Shown: in pieces, positions 50,801 to 57,111 of the stretch | Numbering within the stretch: the stretch's first letter is position 1 | Layout: every line of letters begins with the position of its first letter | DNA from: Desulfofundulus kuznetsovii DSM 6115 | GTDB lineage: Bacteria; Bacillota; Desulfotomaculia; Desulfotomaculales; Desulfovirgulaceae | NCBI RefSeq assembly: GCF_000214705.1 | Contig: NC_015573.1 | Location: 1,077,001-1,141,000, forward strand | Direction: 5' to 3' | DNA length: 64,000 bases | Notes under the pieces: model-generated | Told to the model about the DNA's origin: nothing | Seen by the model: only the letters and a program-made list of their open reading frames with translations | The model's database searches: none | Position numbers and translations under genes: made by a program

Positions 50801-51562
50801 CTGCCACTCTGCCAGCTTCTCTACGAACTCACCGTACTGCTCAATCGTCTCGCGGGTTATAGAGCCAAAAGCACGGAAGCTGGATGCCGCTGTGCCAATG
50901 GCCGCACCCATAGCGGCGGCAGCAGCAGTGGACTGGGCCTGGGCGGCAGCTGCAGCCGTGCCTATAGAGGCAAGTTCGCTGGCTGCCATACCAGCCTGGA
51001 GGCGAAGGGAGGACATGGAAGCGGCTGCGGCACCGAGGGTGGTGAGCCGCAGGGAGGCTACGGTGAGCTCGGCGTTGAAGGCGGTGACGGCGGAGGCGGC
51101 TGCCCGGGCCGAAGCCGCTATGCGGTCGAAAGAGGAAGCCGCTGCACCCGTTTGCTTCAGAGAAGAGGCAAGGGTGGTGTTTTCGGCAGTAGCAGAGCGG
51201 AAGGCGTCAGAAAGCCTGTTTACGGGAGTGGGCTGAAGGCCTTTCAAGGCGGTGTCCAGGTTTCTAACGGAGCTGGAGGCGGTGCGGGCGGAGTACTCAG
51301 CGCTGCCCAGGGAGCGGGAGATGGCTGTGCCGATGCGGGAAGCCGTGGAGGCCAGCGTATCGGCGGCTCCTCGGGCCGAAGATAAAGAAGAGGCCAGGGA
51401 CTGTGCACCGGGTGCGGCCTGGGTGAAGGCCGTCCTCAGGCGAGCAGATGCGGCGTCCGTAGCCGCGTTGAGCTGTGCCAGAGCCTGGCGGACCTGAGCC
51501 AGCCCGCGGTTGAAGTCGTCCATTTGGAGTTGTACGCGGGCAACTACAGCCGCTATTTCCAT
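44810..51562 (-). CDS. Tail tape measure protein, 2250 aa
   Basis: Sets tail length and threads through the tube. ATG (MEIAAVVARVQLQMDDFNRG) after AAGGCGGTG, three codons inside the longest frame. N-terminal helical region (1-380) leads to a TP901-type core with FDHQLTRIAVLSGVAKSQVE, GYTTREAAEAGAQMAAAGYS and GNQGIKGEQAGTTLRAALLR; hydrophobic segments near 700-780 and 1440-1500; coiled coil 850-1250. Residues about 1530-2120 are over fifty 11-residue units with W-x-x-I/L-K spacing (AWEAIKNGVTAAWEAVKNTT). The C-terminus has GIFTGPSVIGVGEAGAEAVI. The adjoining chaperone and hub genes agree. Confidence 0.95.
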   Translation of the reverse strand: MEIAAVVARVQLQMDDFNRGLAQVRQALAQLNAATDAASARLRTAFTQAAPGAQSLASSLSSARGAADTLASTASRIGTAISRSLGSAEYSARTASSSVRNLDTALKGLQPTPVNRLSDAFRSATAENTTLASSLKQTGAAASSFDRIAASARAAASAVTAFNAELTVASLRLTTLGAAAASMSSLRLQAGMAASELASIGTAAAAAQAQSTAAAAAMGAAIGTAASSFRAFGSITRETIEQYGEFVEKLAEWQEKTKKQVWTLSLEEYLREVAKALDITERQARLLHERYNARELFSLGIAQLEDVFSRDIPNRAQQAARALRATFQGAWQSFVSDARIAMDQTRNSLHQFAYSAESILDRLSSSGKNLFLGGAAAGGALFLSARHFADFDHQLTRIAVLSGVAKSQVEPLRHEIVRLAPAFGYTTREAAEAGAQMAAAGYSFGQIRETLPAAMAAAAASGEDLSLVSELLVGQLAAFSSQGLKASHAADVLAQATNLSAIGMQDLAYSLKYAGPVAAAAGISFDELAAAIAVMGNQGIKGEQAGTTLRAALLRLIDPPREAAQMLHQLGIAVTDTQGRMLPLALIIEQLEKATQGMSQAQRLAVLSTIFSTEAASGMLAIINQGSDTLKRFTVELMASDGVAAKMAKDMQSDLWGALNRVRIAFDLLVDTIGRSVAPYVHVVANALATLATALSHMPEPIQRVLGALAFLGTTLLTVGGVSMVLTAILPRLWAVCAAGINVVRALAVAFIELRWRTLLAYGAIALIIYGLSRLFGGFKPSIDTSQLAADTAKVNQYLANLYKGVQPGPVVSVPGTEKSGVAEAEAAKEAWQKSLDAIANRLTTLKAQMDVATASLPAQASEAEKLAAQLNYLNQMYALQSQAVSILASAYRRYLSAYGEADTRTAAVAEAYAKEYRRLRELEEAIKSASASLNTYGQSVEALKAQLSLLEVEHVRSLASLGAFATSLQKLQADLNYYQRALEVQRDLVSALQARYEALKASLGEAAEATRSVYAEWVSAQAAQVNLERAIARTNASIQQQQREMQALTNQVADITKRYHEDLAKAQREYEDRVREANDRLKREEKNLTERYQEELRRRLIAIRDFTRLFDAIQHTKVKPQTLLGNLQDQVAVLKNFYADLATLQKRGVDESLIEYLRELGPGVADEVRALTLMTDEELALYVQLWREKNALAGEQATKETESTRQDINAQIEELRRETAEQLEKYKQEWLDKQAEIRARTVEELQRLLDDAGAYGQGFVDQLAAGIRASMPELFGELNTQTGQILDDISTTFSGFKDTFTDTFNNLDVTLASTVSSLDSHLASLRKSIQDTADALAALGGGGVGAVPPLPTMPPGEGLPGTEMPEEPAKKWDIGGIAAIAAGITMLLPKLIEWAKQSKIIASLGTLLSGIWARIVPVIAGVVSAIISFVAANPVVAAITALVIGLAFAAYELYKHWDEVTKWWHETWDKVKAKTEEVWEGIKSYLSSAWESIKSRAGEAWANLKDAISSGWDSIKSATTAAWDAIKDVVSAAWEGIKNVASAGWEAIKNGVTAAWEAVKNTTSAAWETIKNAVATAWENIKGVAAAGWEAVKNGITAAWETVKSVTTAAWEAVKNAIGATWDAIKGLVTSALDNVKSLITSAWDTVKSTTQAAWEAIKNSLASVWGAIKNTAQTAFEAVKQVIATAWDAVKSLTTSAWEGIKSTLSTAWEGIKSTAQTVFSAIKDAISQAWEGVKSATSTTWETVKTFLSSTWDAIKNTFSTALEAVKSAVQSGWNWIKDTTTNLWNNIKGFLTSTWDSIKSTGETTWNNLKTALANATEATRTALSNTWDNIRTTLSNTWDNLKERGSSTWEALKASLSEKTNATRDALSDTWNDIRNRLTTTAESVRTSISNTWDNLKSRLSDTTSTLKDTLATRWDEMKSRLTETTSSLRLSLENTWSSIKERLTATAASIRDNVSTTWTNLKERLSDTTSTLYDNLSNTWGWIRSRITDTASSIKSSVSSTWDNLKSSLTNTTDNLRDNLSNTWSNIRSTVSNTARWLQDDLVSTWNNLKTRLLDITDSIKSGLSSGWSNIRSTLSDIADSIGSTFRNLASRAWDWGRDVINGFIRGLKSLHIPTPHVSWDVDYRTIAGIRVPVPDIDIEWYAKGGIFTGPSVIGVGEAGAEAVIPLDRLKAYVMDAMREMLASAVMKVQVSMEALTPAALQPALATSTVVNNNTIHVTINGAQDPRVVWEEFETRLRRKGVRF

Positions 51563-51590
51563 CCAGGTCACCGCCTTCTGGTTTATCTGG

Positions 51591-51639
51591 TAGTGATTTA
51601 ACCTATATTTGAATTACTCGATACTAAGTTAAATCACTA
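51591..51639. repeat. AT-rich inverted repeat before the tape measure gene
   Basis: TAGTGATTTAAC (51591-51602) and GTTAAATCACTA (51628-51639) are perfect complements around 25 nt of AT-rich DNA, unlike the GC-rich surroundings. TATATATAG follows. It lies in the 122-bp gap between the tail chaperone and tape measure genes and could be a late promoter/operator, a processing hairpin or an insertion scar. Confidence 0.6.
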
Positions 51640-51693
51640 TATATAGTTAGTTAGTAATACAGGAGCAAAAAGCATGCCTGACAGAAGCTGTTA

Positions 51694-52250
51694 TTACCTG
51701 GTGGTCATGCGTTTTAAGGCAAGCAGGTCGTCTAATGTGGCAGGTTGGCCCGCAAGAGGTTTGTCTTTACTGTCAGGCGAGTTGATTCTAGCATGCACCT
51801 CAAGCAGGGCGTGGAGCTTGCGCGGAGTGCACCGCCAAAACTCCTCCTCGGACATGCCGAGGATTACCGTGCCTGCGTAATACAAAAAGGCCCAGTCCCA
51901 CGGGGAGGAACTGGATAGCTTGGAGGTTACTGCAGAGGAACGTTTTTTGGGACTTCAGGCATGGCGCTGATAAGGGCTTGTGTCAACTGTTCGCCCAGAG
52001 AAGGAAGATCAGCTAAAGTGAGTAATTCACCTACTTTCTCGGGTGTGAGCTCTGGATCTTCGTGCGCCAGGCCTGCATAAAGCACGGCACGCAGGGCTTT
52101 GATGGAGCCCTTGGCGAGGGCGTTGAGGCATTCCTCGACTGTTTGGTAGTAGTCTTCTAACAGGGCGAAGCTGTTTAAGGAAAAGAACAAGTGATACTGC
52201 CTCTCGCCAATTACGACTGGTATCTTCTTAGGCCGCACAGGGTTCGACAT
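51694..52250 (-). CDS. Tail assembly chaperone, long form made by -1 frameshift (185 aa)
   Basis: Product of the 51927-52250 gene extended by a -1 shift at the heptamer at 51942-51948. After the shift the frame stays open and reads WDWAFLYYAGTVILGMSEEE, FWRCTPRKLHALLEVH, a typical second-half sequence of siphovirus tail chaperones. The offset between the two frames is exactly -1, and no stop intervenes. The long form (gpGT equivalent) would bind the tape measure during tube assembly; it ends about 130 bp before the tape measure gene. Confidence 0.8.
51927..52250 (-). CDS. Tail assembly chaperone, short form (107 aa)
   Basis: MSNPVRPKKIPVVIGERQYH with helical core (FSLNSFALLEDYYQTVEECL, PEKVGELLTLADLP) resembles phage tail assembly chaperones (gpG-like). 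Located between the major tail protein and tape measure. Its AGGAGG lies inside the end of the upstream homing endonuclease gene, which overlaps it by 23 bp. The last codons contain the slippery heptamer that generates the long form. Confidence 0.82.
   Translation of the reverse strand: MSNPVRPKKIPVVIGERQYHLFFSLNSFALLEDYYQTVEECLNALAKGSIKALRAVLYAGLAHEDPELTPEKVGELLTLADLPSLGEQLTQALISAMPEVPKNVPLQ
51942..51948 (-). promoter_or_regulatory. Slippery heptamer A AAA AAC for -1 frameshifting
   Basis: On the minus strand CCA AAA AAC is in frame with the short chaperone, giving the classical X XXY YYZ heptamer; the zero-frame stop follows 5 codons later. Confidence 0.82.
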
Positions 52251-53073
52251 GCTTACGTGCCTCCTTGAACTTGAGATAGAGTTGGTATTTACGTGTCAGA
52301 TGGATGGTGGAGTCGCGGTAGAGGTAATCCAGGATGCGTTCCACCTGACGGTTACCGCCGTACTGCAGGTAATATATGTCTTTACATCGGGTAATCTTGA
52401 TTTGTCTCAAGTCACACTCCCTCATCAGAATCTGCTGGGCGGTATGTACAAACTCAAATGTGCCGCACAAACCACAGTGCCATGTGTTATCCCGCCCACA
52501 GCACAAATACCCATCGCCATCAAAGTAGCCGCGGATAAAGTGGTTTAACAAATCGTCCGGTACGGTAGTCGGAAACCGGAGTGTCTTAGATTTACGCGGC
52601 GTGCACCCGTGTTTTATAAGGCCTTGTGCCAGCTTATAACTGCAAACGTTTATTGCAACCAGCGGCTGGATATTATAACTTCCCTTACTCCTTTTTGAAG
52701 CGGGTATTATACGAATGGGCGCGTTTGAACCAATTGCTATCGCGAATTTGAATATATGCGCTGCATCTTTAAGTTGGAGACTAAGATGAACCAAGGCATT
52801 CCCGGCTTTCCCTAGATAGATGCAACCATCAGCCATTAGAAAACCCAACCAATATGCCTTAGCCTCCGAATCAATGCAATCAAAGAAGCTGTCGTCCACG
52901 GTGTAATGGCGATAACTATCATAACCGCGACGGCAAATACCGCGCCGTTCTAAAATCCTGTACACTGTCGCAAAGTGAATGTCCAACATACGGCTAATCT
53001 CAGTACCCGTGGAACCCTCGAGATAAAGTCTGCATACCTCGTCGCATACAGCTTCTGGCAATGGTGCTGGCAT
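52228..53073 (-). CDS. LAGLIDADG homing endonuclease 1 with N-terminal HTH, 281 aa
   Basis: Free-standing homing endonuclease. N-terminal resolvase/HTH-like segment (CRLYLEGSTGTEISRMLDIH, FATVYRILERRGI), then two LAGLIDADG-type helices, YWLGFLMADGCIY and HFIRGYFDGDGYL, each with the acidic catalytic residue. CGLCGTFEFVHTAQQIL and YYLQYGGNRQVERILDYLY are shared with the second endonuclease at 57083-58075. It is inserted between the major tail protein and tail chaperone, and its 3' end overlaps and carries the chaperone's ribosome binding site. Confidence 0.92.
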   Translation of the reverse strand: MPAPLPEAVCDEVCRLYLEGSTGTEISRMLDIHFATVYRILERRGICRRGYDSYRHYTVDDSFFDCIDSEAKAYWLGFLMADGCIYLGKAGNALVHLSLQLKDAAHIFKFAIAIGSNAPIRIIPASKRSKGSYNIQPLVAINVCSYKLAQGLIKHGCTPRKSKTLRFPTTVPDDLLNHFIRGYFDGDGYLCCGRDNTWHCGLCGTFEFVHTAQQILMRECDLRQIKITRCKDIYYLQYGGNRQVERILDYLYRDSTIHLTRKYQLYLKFKEARKHVEPCAA

Positions 53074-53131
53074 ATTTACCTCCGTAAAACAGGGTTACGG
53101 CGGCGCCTAAAATGGCGCCGCCTATGCTACC

Positions 53132-53692
53132 TTAAGCCAATGGCTGAGCACTTTCCCGCACGTCGATGTCAAACCAGGCATTGTTGCTCTCACAGGGAAT
53201 TGCGAAGGCTTTGGCTCTTACAGTGCCGAAGTTCCCGGACGCGTCATTTATCTCAAAGCTGATATCCGATACCTTGCATTTGTAGAACCGTACTACTGCG
53301 TCCCCAATGCCGTCTCCGGCGTACAGCCAGCGGCCTTCCAGCTTGAAGTAAGGTGCGGTGGCAGTGTCGGGCTTCAGGGAGTAGGTGGTTACCTGGTTGG
53401 GTGTGGTGCCGCTGGTGGTGACTTCGCCGCCTACCAGGACTTTCATGGCGTCCAGGGAGAGCTCAGCAAATTCGATGTCCAGTTCGACTTCAGTCACCTT
53501 GCTGTAAATATCCAGCAGCTTGCTGTCGCCCTGGAGCTTCTTGTTTTCGACCTTGGGAGCAATGCCTATCTTGGTGATACCAGGGATGTCCACGGCTGTA
53601 TCATAAGTTGGAGCCGTGTCGGTATCGGCAGTCATCTTGAATACCTTTACGTCCTCCAGTTCCAGGAGTTTCAGGACGGTCGGCAGAGCCAT
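53132..53692 (-). CDS. Major tail (tube) protein, 186 aa
   Basis: MALPTVLKLLELEDVKVFKM after AAGGAGG. Pattern of siphovirus tube proteins: a strand-rich core with NKKLQGDSKLLDIYSKVTEV, VELDIEFAELSLDAMKVLVG, then YFKLEGRWLYAGDGIGDAVV and VSDISFEINDASGNFGTVRA. Forms stacked rings of the tail tube. It stands between the tail-completion genes and the tail chaperone (with the homing endonuclease inserted after it), the canonical position. Confidence 0.85.
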   Translation of the reverse strand: MALPTVLKLLELEDVKVFKMTADTDTAPTYDTAVDIPGITKIGIAPKVENKKLQGDSKLLDIYSKVTEVELDIEFAELSLDAMKVLVGGEVTTSGTTPNQVTTYSLKPDTATAPYFKLEGRWLYAGDGIGDAVVRFYKCKVSDISFEINDASGNFGTVRAKAFAIPCESNNAWFDIDVRESAQPLA

Positions 53693-53717
53693 GTGTCATT
53701 CCTCCTTGAGGGTGGGA

Positions 53718-54107
53718 TTAAGGCTCGGGAGAGGTCCAGAGGGAGAGGTTAAAGGTGTAGAGGAAGCGGCCGGACTGGTCACGGGTAAGAGGTGCCGGAG
53801 CATGCCGGGCCTTACATACCACCCGGCGGCCGTCCGGCAGGATGAGGAGGTTTTTCGGTGAGCGGTCGAGAAGCCTGAATACGTGCCACGCCAGGTCGCG
53901 GACAGCGGCGTAGTCTTTCCCGCGGACTACCACCTGTACGGCGCGCCTAATGTCCTCCAGGCCCGGCGGGCTGGCCTCGCCGCCATCGTCGTACAAAGCG
54001 ACGATGGTGTCCGGCTGGTCCGGGTAATGCCCGATGTACAGTGTCTGGCCGGGTTTAAGGGCGGTGTGCTGTTGGCTGAGGTAGGAGGCCAGTTCTTCGA
54101 GTAGCAC
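53718..54107 (-). CDS. Tail terminator / minor capsid-type completion protein, 129 aa
   Basis: GTG start (MLLEELASYLSQQHTALKPG) after AGAGGTG. Features such as PGQTLYIGHYPDQPDTIVAL, VRDLAWHVFRLLDR and FLYTFNLSLWTSPEP are typical of the minor-capsid/tail-terminator proteins of Firmicute phages. It follows the HK97 gp10-like gene and precedes the tube protein, which is the normal place. Confidence 0.75.
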   Translation of the reverse strand: MLLEELASYLSQQHTALKPGQTLYIGHYPDQPDTIVALYDDGGEASPPGLEDIRRAVQVVVRGKDYAAVRDLAWHVFRLLDRSPKNLLILPDGRRVVCKARHAPAPLTRDQSGRFLYTFNLSLWTSPEP

Positions 54108-54113
54108 TGAGGT

Positions 54114-54467
54114 TCACCTCTTAAGGGCCGAGCCGACGCGGGATTGAAGCAGGGAGGTAAGTTCAGGAAGGTGGAGCTGGAAGGGTTCTTCGAGGTATTT
54201 GGTGCGGGTGTCCAGCTTGATGAGCTTGCCGGTGCGAGGATCGTGGCGGAAACCCTCGTGGATGACGGCGGCGTAGGGTGTGTCGTATATGATGCATGTT
54301 TCATTGCCGCGGGTTTCAATGCGGCCGCTGGCCTTTAAGCGGCCCGTGTCGACGGGTACAAGCTGCTGGCTGTCCTCGAATACCCGCCGTATGAATTCGT
54401 TTACGGCTTCTCTGGCCGCCTGCTTGACCGTGAGGGATACCCGCCCGCCGTGCCACGTTAAACTCAT
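54114..54467 (-). CDS. HK97 gp10-like head-tail protein, 117 aa
   Basis: MSLTWHGGRVSLTVKQAARE after GGGAGG. The VPVDTGRLKASGRIETRGNE segment followed by YDTPYAAVIHEGF is the signature of the gp10-like family (tail-component/connector). Overlaps the start region of neighbouring connector genes by a few bases. Confidence 0.85.
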   Translation of the reverse strand: MSLTWHGGRVSLTVKQAAREAVNEFIRRVFEDSQQLVPVDTGRLKASGRIETRGNETCIIYDTPYAAVIHEGFRHDPRTGKLIKLDTRTKYLEEPFQLHLPELTSLLQSRVGSALKR

Positions 54468-54757
54468 ACAGATACCTCCCGGTATAGCACCGCGCCGTCC
54501 AGGGTCGGGACTTCAGAGACGGCTATTACCGGCCAGTCCCGGCCGCCGAAAGAGAGGATGTCACCTGGTTGGATAGGGTGCGTGGTAAAGACGCGGGCCT
54601 CCGAGACCACCTGCTCACCCTGGGCATTGCGGACGAGCCTGCGCTTGCCTTCCCAGCGAACAGGAATGGAAGTGGAGGCAGTGAGCGGCTGGCCGTAAAG
54701 GTCGTACCCTATAGTCTGCTTCCAGATGGCTGTCTGCTTGAGGTAGGGTGTAATCAT
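54464..54757 (-). CDS. Head-tail stopper-type protein, 97 aa
   Basis: MITPYLKQTAIWKQTIGYDL, then RWEGKRRLVRNAQGEQVVSE, IQPGDILSFGGRDWPVIAVS. This is the pattern of small head-closure proteins (gp16-like) in Firmicute siphophages. Its ATG overlaps the stop of the connector gene (ATGA), and its own end overlaps the gp10-like start. Confidence 0.72.
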   Translation of the reverse strand: MITPYLKQTAIWKQTIGYDLYGQPLTASTSIPVRWEGKRRLVRNAQGEQVVSEARVFTTHPIQPGDILSFGGRDWPVIAVSEVPTLDGAVLYREVSV

Positions 54758-55242
54758 ACGCAGGCCACGCTCCCGGCAAGGTAGGGTTGAAGCAGGCGGT
54801 AGGCGGCGGAACCGAGAAGCTGTTTGAGGCCAACAGGGCCGTACTCCTCGCTAAGTTCGCCCAGGCTAAAACGGGTGACGCCGGCCTCCTGTAGTTTGCG
54901 CCGGCTGTCGTTCTGGGAGGCCAGCAGGTGGAGGGCCACCTCGCACACGGCGTCGAGTACCCGTTGTGGGACGGCGGGCTGGACGTAGTACGGGCGCAGG
55001 CCGTAGAGGAGGTGATCAAAACTCTGTTCGGAGGGAGGCAGGAGGAAGCTCGCCGGGAAGGCCCTGGGGAAGGCGTGCGGCTGCCCGGGAACGGCCACCC
55101 GTCCGGCATAGGGCAAACTGTCGATAATGCGGGTGGCCTCTGCCAGGGCACGGGAGCGTTCCTCGGGCAGGTAGCTGAACCAGGTATCCCGCTGGAGGTG
55201 GGTATTGAAGTACGCGTCGGCTTCAGCTAGAGTCAGGTACAT
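54754..55242 (-). CDS. Head-tail connector/adaptor protein, 162 aa
   Basis: MYLTLAEADAYFNTHLQRDT, with EERSRALAEATRIIDSLPYA and AVCEVALHLLAS, matches the DnaT-like/gp15-type adaptor proteins located right after the capsid gene. It should bind the portal ring and extend it toward the tail. Start after GGTGATGCCTG. Confidence 0.78.
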   Translation of the reverse strand: MYLTLAEADAYFNTHLQRDTWFSYLPEERSRALAEATRIIDSLPYAGRVAVPGQPHAFPRAFPASFLLPPSEQSFDHLLYGLRPYYVQPAVPQRVLDAVCEVALHLLASQNDSRRKLQEAGVTRFSLGELSEEYGPVGLKQLLGSAAYRLLQPYLAGSVACV

Positions 55243-55262
55243 CAGGCATCACCAGACATGGG

Positions 55263-56099
55263 TTATACAGTTAGGGTGAGGCACACGAGGGCTTCGGGGA
55301 CGATTACCTTGGCGCCGTATACGGCCAGGCCCTTCACGGCGTCGGCAAAGCGCTTCTCGGGCCGGTAGGCTTCGGTTTTCTCGATTTGGCTGGCAAAGGT
55401 GATAGCCATCGGGTGACCGGCCAGGACCTTGAAAGCGCCGTTTACTGTTGGCACGTTGTTCGAGGTTAGCACCTTGAAGCCGGAGATGGTGCCGACTTCG
55501 CCGTTGCGGAGGGTGTCGGTCGAGCCGGACTTGGCGGCTTCGACGAACAGCGAACTCTTGAGCAGGACGCCGTAGATGGCGGGCGGCACAACGATGAAGC
55601 GGTTAGAGCGCGGGACGTTGGCCTGGTCGAGTTTAATGCCGGCGTCCACGATGATGTCGTAGGCCGTGTCCTTGGTAATTTGGACAGGAGTGGTGTCGTC
55701 GCCGATGGTGTTGCCCGCTTCCACGTACTTGCCGGCCAGGAACTGATCCATGACGTCGGCCAGCGCGTAGGCGGCCTCTCTCATGGCGTCGTCCATTAAG
55801 CGAACGTTCATTTGGGCCGCGTCCACATCGTCTACGTAGAAGTGGAAGTAATTGGCCTGGTCGATTACCAGTGTCCGCTGGTCGCCGCTGAGCTGCTGCG
55901 GTTCACCGATGGGAGTATTGGGTGTATAGTCACCTACGGCGATGGCGCCGATGCGGTTGATACGGACGGTGTTGCCGTAGCGGACGTCGCCTTCGTAGTC
56001 ACGGTTGATGATACCTTCCTGCCCGTAGACGAGGGCCTTGTGCAGGTTAGCTAAGAGACGTGCGCTCCAGATTTCCGGGATGAACGCGGTCAAAGACAT
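55263..56099 (-). CDS. Major capsid protein, 278 aa
   Basis: MSLTAFIPEIWSARLLANLH after GGAGGAGAG. HK97-fold-type coat of the P22-coat-like Firmicute group: a long N-terminal part (ALVYGQEGIINRDYEGDVRY), then QANYFHFYVDDVDAAQMNVR, FIVVPPAIYGVLLKSSLFVE, and a C-terminal strand set ending VIVPEALVCLTLTV. No fused protease. It follows the scaffold gene by 23 bp. Confidence 0.88.
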   Translation of the reverse strand: MSLTAFIPEIWSARLLANLHKALVYGQEGIINRDYEGDVRYGNTVRINRIGAIAVGDYTPNTPIGEPQQLSGDQRTLVIDQANYFHFYVDDVDAAQMNVRLMDDAMREAAYALADVMDQFLAGKYVEAGNTIGDDTTPVQITKDTAYDIIVDAGIKLDQANVPRSNRFIVVPPAIYGVLLKSSLFVEAAKSGSTDTLRNGEVGTISGFKVLTSNNVPTVNGAFKVLAGHPMAITFASQIEKTEAYRPEKRFADAVKGLAVYGAKVIVPEALVCLTLTV

Positions 56100-56122
56100 G
56101 ACTTACTCTCCTCCTTAAACGG

Positions 56123-56719
56123 TTACTTCACCCGCCCCTCGGTTAGGGCCCGGCTTATGGCCTCCCAGTTGGCGTTGATTTCCTCGGGAGACATCTGGGC
56201 CAGCTGGGCGCGGGTGAAGGTGGGTTGGTTATTGTTAGGGGGATTGCTGGGGTTACCAATGGGTCTGTTGGCATTTAAGAGCTTGGCGAGCTCCTGGGCG
56301 TCCTGGCGTATTTCTTCCTCCGTAGTACCGAAGATGCGGGAGGCAAAGGTTTTCGGAAGTCCTATCTCCTCCAGGACGCGCAGTTTGGTAGCCTCCAGGC
56401 GGGCCTCCTGTAGGGCAATTTCCAGCTCGGCAGTCTTCCGCTCATATTCGGCGAGGCGAGCCTGGAGTTTCTCCTGTTCAGACATCTGTGCCTCCTTGAG
56501 CTTCTTCAGCTCCTCGGCGGCCTTCTTCAGCTCGTCGTAGTCGGCATACTTCTGTCTTTCCCGCTTGAGGCGCTCGGTGATGATACGATCGAGCTCCTCC
56601 TGCGTCATGGTTAGGGTTTTGGGTTCCGCCTGTTGTGATTGCTGATTTTGATTACCACCCTGCCCGGCGTCAGCAGGGTTTTGAGTGGTCTGGTTTTGGT
56701 TTTTGTTATCGTCTGCCAT
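56123..56719 (-). CDS. Scaffold protein (DUF4355-type), 198 aa
   Basis: Begins with a Gln/Asn-rich disordered tail (MADDNKNQNQTTQNPADAGQ), followed by a long charged coiled coil from about residue 40 to 120 (LTMTQEELDRIITERLKRER, EQEKLQARLAEYERKTAELE), then LPKTFASRIFGTTEEEIRQD, a typical C-terminal part of phage scaffolds. It is the gene before the capsid and should guide procapsid assembly. Start after AAGGAGG. Confidence 0.88.
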   Translation of the reverse strand: MADDNKNQNQTTQNPADAGQGGNQNQQSQQAEPKTLTMTQEELDRIITERLKRERQKYADYDELKKAAEELKKLKEAQMSEQEKLQARLAEYERKTAELEIALQEARLEATKLRVLEEIGLPKTFASRIFGTTEEEIRQDAQELAKLLNANRPIGNPSNPPNNNQPTFTRAQLAQMSPEEINANWEAISRALTEGRVK

Positions 56720-56775
56720 TTATAATCCTCCTTAACCACACTTACCGGCGTGTGTGACCGTAGTTTAGATGGCGT

Positions 56776-57111
56776 TTATTTAACTCCAGCCAACTGCTTC
56801 AAGGAAGCTGGTGGATCCATTTCTGCTTCCTTATAAAGCCGGACGAGCTTGCGGGCTGCCTTGCGGCGGACCCCCAATGGTGCGTCCACACCTCCGCGGC
56901 CTCCAGCTAGGGCGGCGGCAGCCGCCGCGAGAGCGTTCCTATTCAAGGCGCCGCTGGGCTCCATTACTGGTAATTTACAGTTACTGGCCACCCACTCACG
57001 AACCGGGCCCTCGTTCAAGTTGATTAGGCAGGCCGAACACCAATTTTTCACTGAGCCGTAAGCCTCAACCGTCTTCGGTATCTCACTCCACGGACGATTC
57101 GAGACCTTCAC
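56776..57111 (-). CDS. Conserved phage protein of the head module, 111 aa
   Basis: GTG start (MKVSNRPWSEIPKTVEAYGS) with GGAGGAGGT located inside the tail end of the upstream homing endonuclease; the longer frame reaching 57456 is only a shadow of that gene. NWCSACLINLNEGPVREWVA, CKLPVMEPSGALNRNALAAA and RKAARKLVRLYKEAEMDPPA form a pattern I associate with a small domain seen in head-assembly proteins of Firmicute phages. Function unknown. Confidence 0.7.
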   Translation of the reverse strand: MKVSNRPWSEIPKTVEAYGSVKNWCSACLINLNEGPVREWVASNCKLPVMEPSGALNRNALAAAAAALAGGRGGVDAPLGVRRKAARKLVRLYKEAEMDPPASLKQLAGVK

